A stretch of 64,000 nucleotides of DNA from Pyrenopolyporus hunteri (GCA_902806595.1 CADCXC010000046.1:62001-126000); one strand, 5' to 3'; numbered from the stretch's first letter, positions 10,535 to 22,534 are shown. The notes: a model not told the origin generated them from the letters alone. Translations and numbers: made by a program.

Positions 10535-11208
10535 TTACTGTTGCCACACATGTCCCATCTCCGCCCGACATAGCGCCATGACCATAACCTGGAACTTCCG
10601 TTAGCAGGAGGAATTACTACGTTAATAGGGGCGGGATTGTTTGGGTTGGAACCCACAAAGCTTAGATCAACCCCTGAGGCAACTCGGACTTCCCAGACTG
10701 TCTTGTCTCGCCCTCCTCGATGTTGTTTAATGTTATCTTCCACCTTTCGGATCGTGGCAACAGCCGCATTCCCAACGTTGACGGTCGTCGTCAACGCTGA
10801 ATGGTCGTTGGGCCGCATGGCGACTCTGACTTCCTCCCCCGTTTCCGTGAGCACGGTAGCGTCGATGGCGGAGTGGTTGTTGGTGATCTGGGATACGTGT
10901 TCGAGCGAGCAGATGTGGCTGCCGTCGGAGCCCTCGATTACCCAGCGGTTCTTGATGTCGAGGCTTCGGTGGCGGATGTCGAATAGGAGGCGGCCGTTCG
11001 ATGCGTCGAAGAGCTTTCGTCGAAAGCTCCAAGACCTGCCGAATTTCGCGCCTTCGCCGCGGAATACTGTGTTCCCCGCCGCGTCTGATATCGTAACCCT
11101 CTCGAAATAAAGATCGTGGCAGTATATGATTAACGTTGTCTCTTCCTCCGTGATATAGCCGCTAATCATTTCTACCGGCTGTTTGGGCGTTTGCAATTGG
11201 ACTTCCAT
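10535..11208 (-). CDS. LURP-one-related (LOR/tubby-like C-terminal fold) protein
   Basis: Two exons, complement(10535..10588, 10657..11208), encode 201 residues. The 68-bp intron has a GTGGGT donor, a TGCTAAC branch and a TTCCAG acceptor. Splicing replaces an atypical read-through tail with DLSFVMVMALCRAEMGHVWQQ, the hydrophobic C-terminal helix expected in this family. Upstream blocks (VTISDAAGNTVFRGEG, SFRRKLFDASNGRLLFDIRH, WEVRVASGVDLSF) fit the LOR beta-barrel with a central buried helix. Relatives are cytosolic or membrane-associated proteins; a scramblase-like or lipid-binding role has been proposed, but the fungal function is unknown. Confidence 0.8.
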
Positions 11209-12496
11209 CTTGATGTGTCTCGAGGAGTGCGTAGAATAGGCTAAGGGGTTTGCTGGAACACTAGATTCGTCTTTCTGCGTCTTGGTTGTGTAGGCCTAAT
11301 ATAAACCCCACGTGGAACCTGGCATTGTAGATGTATTATATTTATATTCGTAGAGCTCTGGTCCCCGTAGTAACGTGGTGGGCTTGTTCTGGAAAACTCA
11401 GCCACCTGCCGATCCAGCTGGGATTGTTATTCTTGGGTGATATGCCGGCAACTCTATCTAGGGATCCAACCGGAGCACTTCGCCTCCTCTCTCTTACTTA
11501 CGTCCGTAGGGTATTGATCGGCTTTTAATGAGTAACAGCGCTTAAGCAATATCACATCGTCCTAAGACTTATCCTACTCGGCCACAAAAGTGGAGGAAAT
11601 GGGCTATTAATCAAAGAGTATTTTGATGAAATTGCTCGGTATGAAAGCCGTGCGTACGGCTTTTGGCATCTCGTTATTTGGTAGCTCCAGTAAATCGGCG
11701 CGGTTATTGGAAGATAAGATACTCCCTGAATAAACTATAGGTGGGTTTTACGACGAGACGTGTTAATTACCTAATGCAGGGGTTACAATACAACCAACAT
11801 ACATACGCCGACATGGTTTGTGAAGATTATATTCCTCGCCCTATCGCCATGTGCGGCTGTTAACCACTGCGGTAAGCTGGCGGCCTCTCCGCAGTCACAT
11901 TAGATATGTGGCTATTACAAGGTCGGCGATAACCTACTTCACTGTGTAGTGCGATACGGATTCTGATCAAGGGGAAAGCCAATGACAATGTCCATTTTCC
12001 TTATTGGATTTTGGACACATGTGAATAGTATCAACCCCTGCTATTTTATGCACGCATGTCTCGTCATGAGAGAATCGTGGCTGGGTGGTCTGCTCACTCG
12101 TATGCGGAGGCCAATCACTAGAGAGTCGTGTAGCGTTGGTAAGTTACCACCTGGGCGCTTCATATATTCTTGGTAAAGGTGGCCAGGACTGTCATTTTAG
12201 ACCACTTTAATGAACCGAATTAGAAACTTAATAATAGAAGTGCTCATTGATTATTATCCTCTAGGCCGCGAAGGGCTCAGGGGCTTCCGGTATTAGTGTG
12301 TAGGTAATTATATTTTTATTGAAATCATCGAATAACTCTGAATATTTACTAGCCTAACCTCCTAGTACTTCTACGATTAAGATGAGGTCTGCGTTATGAA
12401 TAAAAGGGGACACCTGTGCCCCAAAAAAGACAAATCATATTATCTAGAATGTCGCTGAGATTTTACGAATATAACCGAAAACTCAAAGTCTCTCGC
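11209..12496. other. Intergenic, no gene seen
   Basis: Promoter side of the LURP-one-related gene and 3' flank of the decayed beta-galactosidase. AT-rich toward 12.2-12.5 kb. Only short unsupported frames. Confidence 0.5.
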
Positions 12497-14260
12497 CTAC
12501 AGAGAGTACTCGTCCAGGGATTCAAGCACACAGGAACTGTTACCTAAGCCGTGGTGCGCCGCGTCAAGTCTCAAGACCACGTCCTCAGTTTTCTTCCTGT
12601 GTAGTTCGTAGGGATGTTTCACAGTTTCTACGCCCACGACTTCGTAATACGAAGCGTTGGAATCGGAAGACTTCCTTTTTTTCACTGGTACCCCCGGCAT
12701 TAGTTGCGAAAAATATACTGTAATCGACTCACCCCCAGCATAGGTGACCTTCGCTCACCGCGTGTCTGTCCTATCACCGGACTCTTGCAGTTGCTCGTAG
12801 TTCGTCCAGAGCTCGGCCATCTCGGAGACTCGGTACCAGCCAGTGCGTTGCGAGAGTTTATTGTCCCTATAACTCTCGCCTGGACCGCGCCCGTACCAGG
12901 TTGCCACCGGCGTATCCCTTCGGTAGTTCCATGCTGAGATCTATGCGTGGAAGCGCGCGGGGAAAATCCGAATCCTTGGGTCGGCCCTTGACGTGAATCT
13001 CTGGCATACCCGAGGCATAAAAACAGTAGTTAATTTGCAACAAGACAGACCACAAGCAAGGCGGTGGGGTAAATCACTGTTGCGTTAGTACACTGAACAT
13101 TCCCCTGTCATATTCGGCTAGAGACGTGTAGCGCGTATCGCACTTTGCAAGATGTAAAGAACTAACCCTCCGCTCACACGCATAAGCTACATCATTATCT
13201 ATAAGGGCTTTGGGTACGGCAAATTCGGAGCTCATAGCCAAGAACTCTGTAGTGTTCTTTTAAGGATAAAGGAGCGGAGCTTACCGCTCTCCAGAGAGAA
13301 TGTCTATGATGTGTTTGCGGGAGTAATGGCAAGAAGCGTTGTGATATCGGAGAGTGTTAGCTTACTCCTCGGCCAAGAGGACGAAATCAGGGGGGCCGAT
13401 GAACCGTCGAGAGGAATCTCTTCAAAAGCGACCCCAAATCCGGCTGGGAGGGATAAGGTCGCAAAGCGCTGACAGAAAGAGAGCCGTAATATCCCCTCCC
13501 CGATTAAGTCCACAGGCAGAGGCGGTAGGCATAGTCTGAGTTAAGCAGACCAGCCATGATGAGGATACCGTCGTTTGGTACTCAAAGCTGTCCCTGGCAT
13601 AATCGACGATGTCTTCGATCGATGGGTATAATTCGGAGTACATATCCATGCCTTTGGACCATAAGTTACTCTGGTAGTGGATAGGTCTGGTATCATCATA
13701 GGACCTAAACCAATTAAACATACACTTGAAATTACGGCTAAAGCAGTCCCCAGATCCTAAAGACCAAACGATTACCCAAGGATGGAAGTTGATCGCGATG
13801 CACTAGCTGTTTGGCGCGGTCCACATAAGCTTCTTCCCACATAGGATCGTCCCGAGTCCATGCCACTACAACGAGCCGGGGTAGGCTGTGCCGATTGCGA
13901 GAGCTCGTGGTATCGCTTGCACCTATTAAGTTCGATTCGTGGCGTCCCGGGTCAACTTCGTCCATAATCCAGAACTATACGAGTCAGCCAGCAAGGAAAC
14001 GCAAGCACTCCATGGTTGCGTATCCCTAGTTCATCGGCCAGATCATACAGCCGTCAATAGCATTTTCTCTCATCTTGTGAATTGTTTCCGTAACGTCGAA
14101 TTCGGAAGGGCTCCGCGATCCCTGGTGATATCCAACTTCCTTTCATTCACCTAGACGTGGAAGACGGACTGGACGCTTTCAAATCTCAGCCGTAACCGTA
14201 ACCCTCCAAGATTTTCGTAGTTCTCTGGAGAGCTCTGAAGAAGACCAATGCGGGGAAAAT
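12497..14260 (-). pseudogene. Decayed GH2 (LacZ-type) beta-galactosidase
   Basis: Consecutive fragments in family order survive in changing frames on the minus strand. They are: LRLRFESVQSVFHV followed by TAG where Trp is expected; GYHQGSRSPSEFDVT; LYDLADELG; FWIMDEVD; WEEAYVDRAKQLVHRD; then, after a frameshift, HPWVIVWSLG and NWFRSYDDTRPIHYQ; MYSELYPSIEDIVDYA; LPRIDLSMELPKGYAGG; ELWTNYEQLQESGDRTDTR followed by a stop; and the C-terminus KHPYELHRKKTEDVVLRLD then AHHGLGNSS, ending at TAG 12497-12499. Intact GH2 enzymes of this type need about 3 kb. Here about 1.8 kb remains, with large internal deletions (for example between the SEFDVT and YDLADELG blocks), several frameshifts and several stops. 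The gene is non-functional. Whether an intact paralogue exists elsewhere cannot be seen. Confidence 0.88.
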
Positions 14261-14689
14261 TCCAGCGTCAAACGAACCAAACCCGCGAACCTTGCCTACG
14301 GTAACAGTCGCTTAAGAGAGGTAAATATGTATGTGCGTAGGATAACAGAAAGATACACGGCGTACCTGTAGTTACTCTGAATTATTAGCACATTCGGCCG
14401 AAACCCGCCCAGAGATGGCGTACTAAACGCATCGCTGGAGGAGAGGCTAAATCAGTTGTTGGCAACCCAAGAAGGGCTTCATTAAAGTGAACGTCTTATT
14501 GACTGTACGTATGTATGCTATTGTAGATTGAGAAGGGGGTATCGATGTAGATCCAAAATGACCGGAGGACAGTATGCACTTATCAGGCATCTTCAGTCCG
14601 TGAACCAAGCCCACCTCCCATCCTATTTGACCTTACCCTAATATACACCCAGACATGAATTCGATGATATATTCTTATACAGGTGACTT
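14261..14689. other. Intergenic, no gene seen
   Basis: Upstream remains of the beta-galactosidase pseudogene and the 3' flank of the RCC1-type gene. Nothing further is recognisable. Confidence 0.5.
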
Positions 14690-16504
14690 TTATGTCCCGG
14701 AGTAAACAGCCGTGACGAAACGGCCACACTCTACCCGCTGCTCGAAGCTGACTTTTCTTCCCGTACTGCCCTCACCGATCCTGACTGTAGATCTGGGTGT
14801 GATTTGGAACCTATGATGTTCGCCTCTACGTCCCTTCTCCGCATCACCCTCCCCTCCGTCTAGGGGCCCAATGTAGGTCGGCAAGGCAATATTATTTCGC
14901 TTCCCGGTACCTAGTTGGTAGTGCTCATTACCGCCCCAAAAAACTACATCAGCGCCCCAGTTCGTATGATTGTCCGAGTTGACATCTGATGCGTCAATGG
15001 ATGTTACGTTGTCCATCACAGCCGCTGCATGAGTACTACCGGCGCTCAATCGCGCTAGGCGGATTGGGACGATCGAATCTGTATCTTCATCCCATTCGTA
15101 GAGCCCTGAGAGCGACTTGATTTTTGAAGGACCAAGTGACACATGCGTCCATTTGCCCGTACCCAAGCTGCCCCAAATGCCGGAACCACAAGCCCAGGTA
15201 TCAGCCGTTATCCGGCCTATGTCCCTAACGGAGTTAGGTTCTTCTTTGGGTCCGGCGATCCGCTTCGCGTCTACAGTGAAGAACGAATTGGCCCCGCCAG
15301 CGGCGATTGACGTCACGCGGGGCTGTTGTCCTGAGCCGCTATAAATCTTGTTGAAAGGTAGCGGGATTGGAGCGTCAATGAACGGGAACTGTGGCTCTAC
15401 CTCGAATCCTAGCTGACCTGATGTATTATCGCCGAAGACGAAGACGCGCCCGTCTTTATCGAGCGCCAGAGAATGGTAATCACCGGCGGCAATCTTCGCG
15501 ATCTTGAATCCCTTTAAGCCGAGGATCTCATGCGGCTCATCATATGGCCCCTTAGGCCGGGTTGACCAAGTTAGACCTGGTATGCCCATTTGACCTCTGG
15601 AAGGGAAATCCGACGAGCTCGATACGGCAGAGAAAACCCTCCCCTTGGATGTGAGGAGGAGGGCGTGCTCTAAGCCGCTTGCGACGTCAACGATACTTTC
15701 GCCCCAACCGAGGTCTTTCGGCTTGAGCTGTCGGTAGTTGATGGTTTCCGGGCGGGACCAAAAGGAGAGCCACGATGACTGGTGTGGCTTCTCTCCGGCG
15801 GATTGATCCTCCCTAGCCACGGGAACCGAGTAGACGGACCCATTCTTCCCTAAGGCAATGATGCGGTCTCGCGATATCCCAATCTTGACGATATCCTTGC
15901 CCTTCAGTGTTTCGGCTGGTGCTGGGTTGGCCTTTGAGAAGGCCGTACCCCACTGGACGAGATCTCCATTCTCGGTCACAGCGGCCCCAAAATCGCGATC
16001 CAGCTTGATATCGCGCAAAAGTTTTCCATCAAAATATGGTATTCTCCGAGGTGTCTTTACGACCGTATCTGTCGAATCGGGCGCAGCTACTCGGCCCGAG
16101 TTAGAGCCCCAAGCATACACTCCTGGGTTTTCCCAGCTTTTCTTTACTTGGAGATGTTGGCTGCTGAGCAAATCTCGATTGTCCTCCTTCGAGTCGGCAA
16201 TTGGTCTGGACTTCTCGAATTCAATAACGGCTTCTTGTGGTTTGGGAGGCGCTTTAGTTAAGGTCGGGTATAGAACAACTGCGCCGCCAGCCGCGAGGGC
16301 GACCAGCATGCCGCCCAGGAATTTCCAAGCACTTCCACTTCTACGTTCACCTCCATCGCTTCCTCCTTTTGTACCAAATGTTCTAGGCCATCGGCGGAAG
16401 GTTAGGTTCGCGGAATTGGCGGAACGGCATAAGAGGAGCGTTTGGCGCAGGGGAATTCGACGGAGAGCCATGATCGAGAAGGTTGGATTACACTTGGGAT
16501 ACAC
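14690..16504 (-). CDS. FMP25: Mitochondrial RCC1-repeat protein, Fmp25-like
   Basis: A single exon, 604 residues from the first Met. Met12 (MALRRIPLRQ, codon at 16471) is the more likely start because it begins a classic Arg-rich, acid-poor mitochondrial presequence. A single transmembrane helix follows (about 61-80, KFLGGMLVALAAGGAVVLYP), then a beta-propeller with RCC1-type repeats: GVYAWGSN, NGDLVQWG, GLEHALLLTSKGRVF, GDYHSLALDKDGRVFVFGDN, DTWACGSGIWGSLGTG and VVFWGGNEHYQLGTG. Yeast Fmp25 has this architecture and is an inner-membrane protein needed for cytochrome bc1 assembly. Orthology is inferred from architecture. Confidence 0.8.
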   Translation of the reverse strand: MYPKCNPTFSIMALRRIPLRQTLLLCRSANSANLTFRRWPRTFGTKGGSDGGERRSGSAWKFLGGMLVALAAGGAVVLYPTLTKAPPKPQEAVIEFEKSRPIADSKEDNRDLLSSQHLQVKKSWENPGVYAWGSNSGRVAAPDSTDTVVKTPRRIPYFDGKLLRDIKLDRDFGAAVTENGDLVQWGTAFSKANPAPAETLKGKDIVKIGISRDRIIALGKNGSVYSVPVAREDQSAGEKPHQSSWLSFWSRPETINYRQLKPKDLGWGESIVDVASGLEHALLLTSKGRVFSAVSSSSDFPSRGQMGIPGLTWSTRPKGPYDEPHEILGLKGFKIAKIAAGDYHSLALDKDGRVFVFGDNTSGQLGFEVEPQFPFIDAPIPLPFNKIYSGSGQQPRVTSIAAGGANSFFTVDAKRIAGPKEEPNSVRDIGRITADTWACGSGIWGSLGTGKWTHVSLGPSKIKSLSGLYEWDEDTDSIVPIRLARLSAGSTHAAAVMDNVTSIDASDVNSDNHTNWGADVVFWGGNEHYQLGTGKRNNIALPTYIGPLDGGEGDAEKGRRGEHHRFQITPRSTVRIGEGSTGRKVSFEQRVECGRFVTAVYSGT

Positions 16505-17130
16505 GAATAGTGACCGGGAGTCGTAGTATACAATAATTGGGATGGCTAAGGTCGTCGCCTAATAAGGCTCTTGAACCATGATGGAGACGTCAAAGAGACA
16601 TTGGCGTAGTCATATATACCTAGGTAAACAGGCGGAAGGACGACGTCGACGGAGAGAATGAGAAAAATGAGAGATGGAGAGACGGAGTGACAGAGAGAAT
16701 AGCTATTAGAGATTTAAAATAAAGTGGGGGGAAGAAGATGTGGAAATCATGAGGTCATCCAATCAAAGACTAGCTAAATAATACATACCTAGGTACATTC
16801 GCCAAACGGGGGTTGACTCTAGCCCCGCCCCCGCCCCCGCAGCGAACCGGTACCTAGGGCTGCTAGGTACCTAGTAATTACCGCCACAAATAGGGTACGA
16901 TACTTGCATATATGTGATATATAGATGATTTCAAACACTGATATGTGTATATGCATAGCATCTATCGTTTACCTCTACTCCTCTCGTGTGAGCCATTTTC
17001 ACTTCTCTTCCCGTTCCATCTTCTACATTTCAGTCTTCCATTTCTATTTATGTTCCAACGTCCAATTATGCGTGTATCTGAATATGATCCCTGCTGTTGC
17101 CCGGTTGTTGTAAAAATACCAAGCGCGCCC
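16505..17130. other. Intergenic with clustered TACCTAGG motifs
   Basis: Promoter of the Fmp25-like gene and 3' flank of the transporter. Contains ACCTAGGT at 16618 and 16787, GGTACCTAGGG and GGTACCTAGTA near 16850-16875, and a CCCCGC run at about 16822-16840. Confidence 0.6.
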
Positions 17131-18640
17131 CTAATTGTCGGTATTGTCTAGCACGTCTTCATCGCGACCCGGATACATGATATCCTGCGTAATGACGGCC
17201 TTAACTAAGTTATATAGCACGACACAATACGTTAGAAAGAGGCAAATCGACATTCCAGTAGCAATCCAACGGATAACTTCGTGCTGGAGCTCGTTGCCGA
17301 TAGCAATGGTAGCCAAGATAAAGCCTGTGTTTGGGAACGCCATCGCCCACCAATTAAGATGAAAATACTGCGGCGGCGAGAGGATAACGGACACCGTAGC
17401 AATACCAAACCACCACAGGGATAGGGCCCAGAGAAGCAGAGCCCCCACCACTGCTATAGGTCTGATTATCTTCATATCCAGCACCATGCCCATGTTGATA
17501 TCTAAATCATCGGGTATACCATTCGCCATGCCGATGAGAGCTAAGGCTGTGAATGCCGGTGGCCCGACGTTCATGAACAGACCCGCTCGATGTTCGCGGT
17601 TTGGCATGCCTAGGATGATTGAGTCAGTCAGGAGTTCTCTACCCAGGCAAGTGAGTCGTCCGGTAAAGCCCTACCTCTCGACATTAAGCGCCCTACCATA
17701 TGAGCGTACATCATAAAGGCAACCGACAAACCTAGGCCCTGGCACGTCAAGCCAACAGCGATGATCGGGATTGCATTCATCTGTGGTTGGGTCTCTGCAA
17801 TGACTGACGCGATTGTTCCAGATAACATAATAGGGAAAATAGGCAGGATCCAAGTCGGCATCATAGTCTGGAGCCCCAGGTTATGCGTTTTGAATACGTA
17901 ACTGTACTGGGCGATCGCGACGAACAACGATACCGCCACATAGCTCCAGAACAAGGCGGAGACAAACCATACATGAGATGTACCCCCCTCCGGGATCGCG
18001 TAGCGTTGGGTGCCAGTGATAAGAGTCGCTATAGCAAGAAAAATAGTTGGGACGAAGAACGCCTCTCGGGAATGAGTAATAGACGTCTTGAAGGTGCCTC
18101 TATGCAGAACGAATCTCGTAGTTATAGCGGCGACTATTCCGGCGAAGATGACGATATTGGCGATATAGACGGCGAATCCGATTTGCCGAAGCCCGGGGAA
18201 CTGATGAGGCTGGGCGTACAAAAGAAGCGCTAAACCGCCAGTACTCATGGATAAGGTGAACCACGCCCAGGTGAAGTGAGCCCTAGATTATCAAGGGTCA
18301 GTATGCTATATTTAACACACATAGGTGAAAGATTAATGAGATTGGTATTAACACACATCCGTCGAGAAAGGTTAAATCTCTGCCGATTGGGATTATAAAT
18401 ATCAAGATCGTCGGGGTCATCGTCAATCTTCTCGGTATGGGAGCCCTCTTTGCCCTCATGTATGGAACCGTCCGGTGAGTTGACTTGAGTCCCGCTCACG
18501 CTAAGACCTTGTCCATTCTCATCCGCCTCGTACCCCATGGTATATTCCCGCCTTGATGGTGCGAATTCTGGCGAACTATTTACCGGATACAGGGCGTTGC
18601 CACCTGGGACTAAAGGGATGTTCTTTTCCAAATCTCCCAT
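17131..18640 (-). CDS. TDT-family C4-dicarboxylate/malate transporter, Mae1-like
   Basis: Three exons, complement(17131..17609, 17675..18282, 18357..18640), encode 456 residues. The introns are 74 bp (GTGTGT donor, ACTGAC branch, CTAG) and 65 bp (GTAGGG donor, CCTAG). Splicing joins NLSRRM to AHFTWAWFTLSMSTGG and RLMSRG to MPNREHRAGLFMNVGPPAF, both conserved family blocks. About ten hydrophobic helices follow a hydrophilic N-terminus (about 95 residues) and end in a short charged tail. The family includes S. pombe Mae1 (malate uptake) and Ssu1 (sulfite efflux). The AWFT..MSTGG and ITTRFVLHRGTF motifs look more Mae1-like, so plasma-membrane dicarboxylate uptake is the best guess. Start chosen at MGDLEKNIPLVPGG; an upstream in-frame Met at 18730 is less likely. 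Confidence 0.85.
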
Positions 18641-21153
18641 CAATCCTATAAATCTAACGTGTGACGACTTGAAGACAATTAAGTCTAAACAGGACCAAGA
18701 AACACGAAAGGGAGTCGTGGGAAAACACAAGACCTCTAGCCAGCGTAGACTACATTCTAGGAACTGACCCCTTAATATATCCCATCACAATAGGAAGTCT
18801 TTCCTCTCGCCCAACGGCTTGACAATGAATCCACATCATGGGATCCGCTATCTACAAAACGAGACGAAACAACAAACGAAAATGTTGGCCGCCAAGAGTC
18901 CCAGACCCAGCCCAGACACACCGAACGCGAGGATTAAACTAGAAGATAATACATGAGACGCAATGAGGCAGTTCTGGCACCTCATCTATCTTAAAACACC
19001 AGGGTCTATTCCAATACCAAGACTAGAAAGCTACCTAACTGCGTAAGAGATCCACAGGAGCCAAGAGTCCCTATCGTCTACGTTGCGTGGAATGTTACAC
19101 ATGGGCTATGAACAGAAAGCTAATCCAGAGCCAAAAACTTCTCGAAGATCTTCAGCTGATGAGGTTGTAAACGAGCACATCCGCTGTGGGACCGTGGTCT
19201 ATCATACAACGTCACGGGGTGTGCGGTTGACTCACACCACGATGCAAAATGTTACGGGTGTAGCGTTTCTGTAAGTGTTGACATTATAGATTAAGTGACA
19301 TGCACTTGGAATGAACTGATGGCTATGAAACCTTCTAGATCTATCTGAACCACGAGCTCCTAATTCAGCTTTGCGCCCACAAGGCGAAGCTCAACTAATG
19401 AGCCTCTAATAAAGCAAGAAACTATGCGGTTGGGTATTCGGAGTCGGCCGCCCCTTTCGGCAACGCCTCACGGCTGATAAGACTTGTCTCTATAGGGCAA
19501 AAGACATGGCATACTAGACAAACTCTCCCCCAGAGGTTATGCCCAACCCCAATCGTCACTTGCCACTTTGTGGCTCAACGAACCGCTATGATCTGCACGG
19601 AGCATATAGCATCTTGACGCGTTCAACCTTACGAATCGACCTGCTCGCTTCTCATAATCACATCGCAGTCGTGAACTTAGAAGAGGCCCCGCAGCTATTT
19701 CGTTGGGGTGCAAGGTCAGAACAAGCAGATACAGTAAATATAATTGATAGCGGTTATGTGTGATAAGAATGGAATTTCGGATAACGACATACATATAACG
19801 ATACTCCCTTAGGTAGTACCTGACATGCTAACACCCTAACCCCGATCAACATCTGTGAATTAACCGAACCACAAATCTATTAAAAGTATGAGTCTCGACG
19901 TGTGTCGGTAAAGTAACGAGATAAATTCGACAATCAGAATGCCCCGAAAAGAACCTTGCGTCCTTTTTTATCGATAGTTGTTCTCTCCTGTCTTAATATG
20001 ATGGCGTGTAACCTATCTGTCGGGCCCGAACCTGCGATACTTTCAAAAGGTTTGGGGATTTTGCCTCAGTAAATATTGCAGTAACCGATTCTCCCACGGC
20101 TCCTGGAGAAGAGATGATGATCTCATGCACGTTGGGCGTGGAACCGATGGCTAGGAGCACGTAAGGAGCACGCAAGATATCGTAGAGTTCCTAGCTGCTT
20201 TTTACGGTGCCGAAGTTCGCATCTTATCAAGGTCATCAAGCTTCGCGGGCCGTGCTGGGTGGATATAAGCTGGCCAATCGTTGATACAACAAGCCTTTCC
20301 CCGGAGATTGTATGCAGGGACATCAATGTGGGCCAAGGAATACGATGTGGATTAGGAAGCTTGATTGGGATTCCCGTCCAACTAATCCGCATTTAGCTAT
20401 AAGCTGCTGCAAACTGCCGTTCAAGGTCTTCACGATACTAGGTGCTGCAACCAGCATCAATCCGGAGTGTTGGGGATCATTACTGTGTATTTGCACTCGG
20501 TAATGATCGCCTATTGGCTCTTAGTAATGAGCGTATGCTACGGTTACTACCGCTCTGCTACCACATTGCTTTCGGTCATAATCATCCCCCCAACCTCCGG
20601 AAATCTGGCCAATCTAGAAAATTACTCGGTCGTAAAGTAAGTTACATCTTTCAAGGCATCAAATATCTCCGCTGGGGTGACACTAGTAATATCAATGTTA
20701 CCCCCCGGGTATCTTTGGGGATAGAACATATCCCGTACCAATCAGGGACCTAGCCTTACTCCCCTCTCTCAGCTCCCTCTCACTTACTAATTCTAGACGT
20801 CCTTACAGTGCTCACGCTTTTTCTTACTATGTCATCAAGTCCTATCCAATACAATCTTCTTTGGAGATATTCAGACTTGACACAGAATGTGTTTTTCTGG
20901 CTCGCCGGCGGTATTGTCACTCGGTGTGAACATCTATGTGATGGCCTCTGAAGGCATCGACGGGTATCGCGCAATCATGTCCAATATCCCCGCCACCCGG
21001 AGTTTGGGGTTCGAGATGTGTATATATACATAGCGTGGGGAGTTCGAAAGTTTCTGAATTAGTTCGATCATCAAGTCGATCATCAGACTATCAAAGCCGG
21101 GATCAAATCAAATCAACTAGGCGACAACACCGTCTTCCAAATCAACCGCCAAT
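18641..21153. other. Intergenic, possible gene remnant near 20.0-20.5 kb
   Basis: No intact gene. On the minus strand at about 19993-20480, short coding-like segments (for example VLLAIGSTPNVHEIIISSPG and LNGSLQQLIAKCGLVG) occur in shifting frames with stops. They suggest a decayed gene I cannot name. The right end is the promoter of the HD-domain gene. Confidence 0.4.
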
Positions 21154-22001
21154 ATGCTATTCTTCCAGAACGCCTGCCTGCTTCTAGCTGGCTCAGCTAG
21201 CTTCGCGACCGCCTCCTTCGGCAGGCCCAGGCCGCCGCCATTCAAGCCACGTGGCGTCCCCGTCCTAGCGAGCGGGCGCTACGAGAACACCACGATCGCG
21301 GGGATAACCGTCATCGACACGCCCATCGTCCGTCTCGCGAAGGAGCTCGCTCGCAACCACAGCAGCGAGGCCGTCTACAAGCACCAGATCCGCTCCTGGC
21401 TCTTCGGAACCCTGATCATCAACGGCAACGAGACGCTGAGGAACAGCGTCGACATCGAGGTCCAGGCCGTGTCCGCGATCCTGCACGATCTCGGCTGGGA
21501 CACGTCCCCCAACTCCCCGATCTACAGCTACGACAAGCGCTTCGAGGTCGACGGCGCCATCGCCGCTCGGGCGTTCATCGAGCAGTACGGGGACGAGAAC
21601 TGGGACGAGCGACGCACCCAGTTGGTCTGGGACGCCATCGCCCTACACACCACCCGCTCGATCGGCTACTACAAGGAGAACGAGGTGGCGATGACCAGCG
21701 CCGGAATTTCCGTGGATTACGACGGACTGAAGCCCGGTGTCAACAATGAGTCTTACCACGCCATCGTTGCCGAGTACCCTAACTTCGACCTGAAGAGTTC
21801 CACCAATGACACCTTCACTTTCTTCTGCGCGACCAAGCCCGTCGTCACTTACGGTAAGATATATGGAAAATGCGCCGGTCGTATATCGTGGCTAATTATA
21901 TATATGCAGACTCTTTCCTCCAGCCGTGGGGTGAGCGATACGTCCCGGGTTACTCGACCGAAGGAAACCTGAGGATCGACAACATCTTCAAGAATTTGTA
22001 A
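21154..22001 (+). CDS. Secreted HD-domain (cyanamide hydratase-like) protein
   Basis: Two exons, join(21154..21853, 21910..22001), give 263 residues. The 56-bp intron has a GTAAGA donor, a GCTAAT branch and a TGCAG acceptor, and splices VVTY to DSFLQPWGERYVPGYSTEGN. The N-terminus is a signal peptide (about 1-20). The fold carries the metal-binding signature of HD hydrolases: His77 in VYKHQIRSW and His111-Asp112 in AILHDLGWD, followed by WDAIALHTT. Fungal relatives of this length are annotated as HD-domain or cyanamide-hydratase-like proteins; the signal peptide suggests a secreted form with unknown substrate. Several Asn-X-Ser/Thr sites fit secretion. The first exon is GC-rich compared with flanking DNA. 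Confidence 0.85.
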
Positions 22002-22064
22002 AGGTGGCAGCTATGCTACCTCTATTAGAGATCCTACCAAGTAGGAAAAAAGTGTGTTGTAGGC

Positions 22065-22136
22065 GTTGTGAGCGGTGTTGTGAGCGGTGTTGTGAGCGGT
22101 GTTGTGAGCGGTGTTGTGAGCGGTGTTGTGAGTTGT
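22065..22136 (+). repeat. 12-bp minisatellite (GTTGTGAGCGGT)
   Basis: Five perfect units and one imperfect unit of GTTGTGAGCGGT, starting 64 bp after the HD-protein stop codon, so probably in its 3' UTR. Degenerate copies continue to about 22160. Confidence 0.9.
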
Positions 22137-22534
22137 GCTGGGGGCGGTGTTGTAGGCGAGATTGATGGGGTTTAAGATCGTCCGAGTCTACGATCGTCGG
22201 CGAAAAGAAAAGGAAACAGGGTGGCGGGGATGATTGTATCAGAACTTTCCTTTTAACTTCTACTTCTTCCAGTAGTTTAGTTTCTCAGTTAGTCAACCCG
22301 TATATAGGTACCTAGGTGTATGACTGGCTTTTTATTGACCTTGTGCCTACGTGTATGAATCAAACGCGAAGAACCGGTTGAGCGTCATAATAACTTGCGT
22401 AAGTATTGGGTACCCCGATTAAACTAGGGGATATCTTTTCTGCTTTTGAGTTAAAGGAGATAGATCGTCCGCTGATTCCGGCTAGAACTTACTTCAGCTC
22501 GCTTGGCGTCACATCTGCCTTCCGATAAGCGTCC

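Noticed and set aside
22065..22136. Short regular repeats considered as a CRISPR-like array
   Set aside because: Units are contiguous with no spacers, and the genome is eukaryotic; it is a minisatellite.
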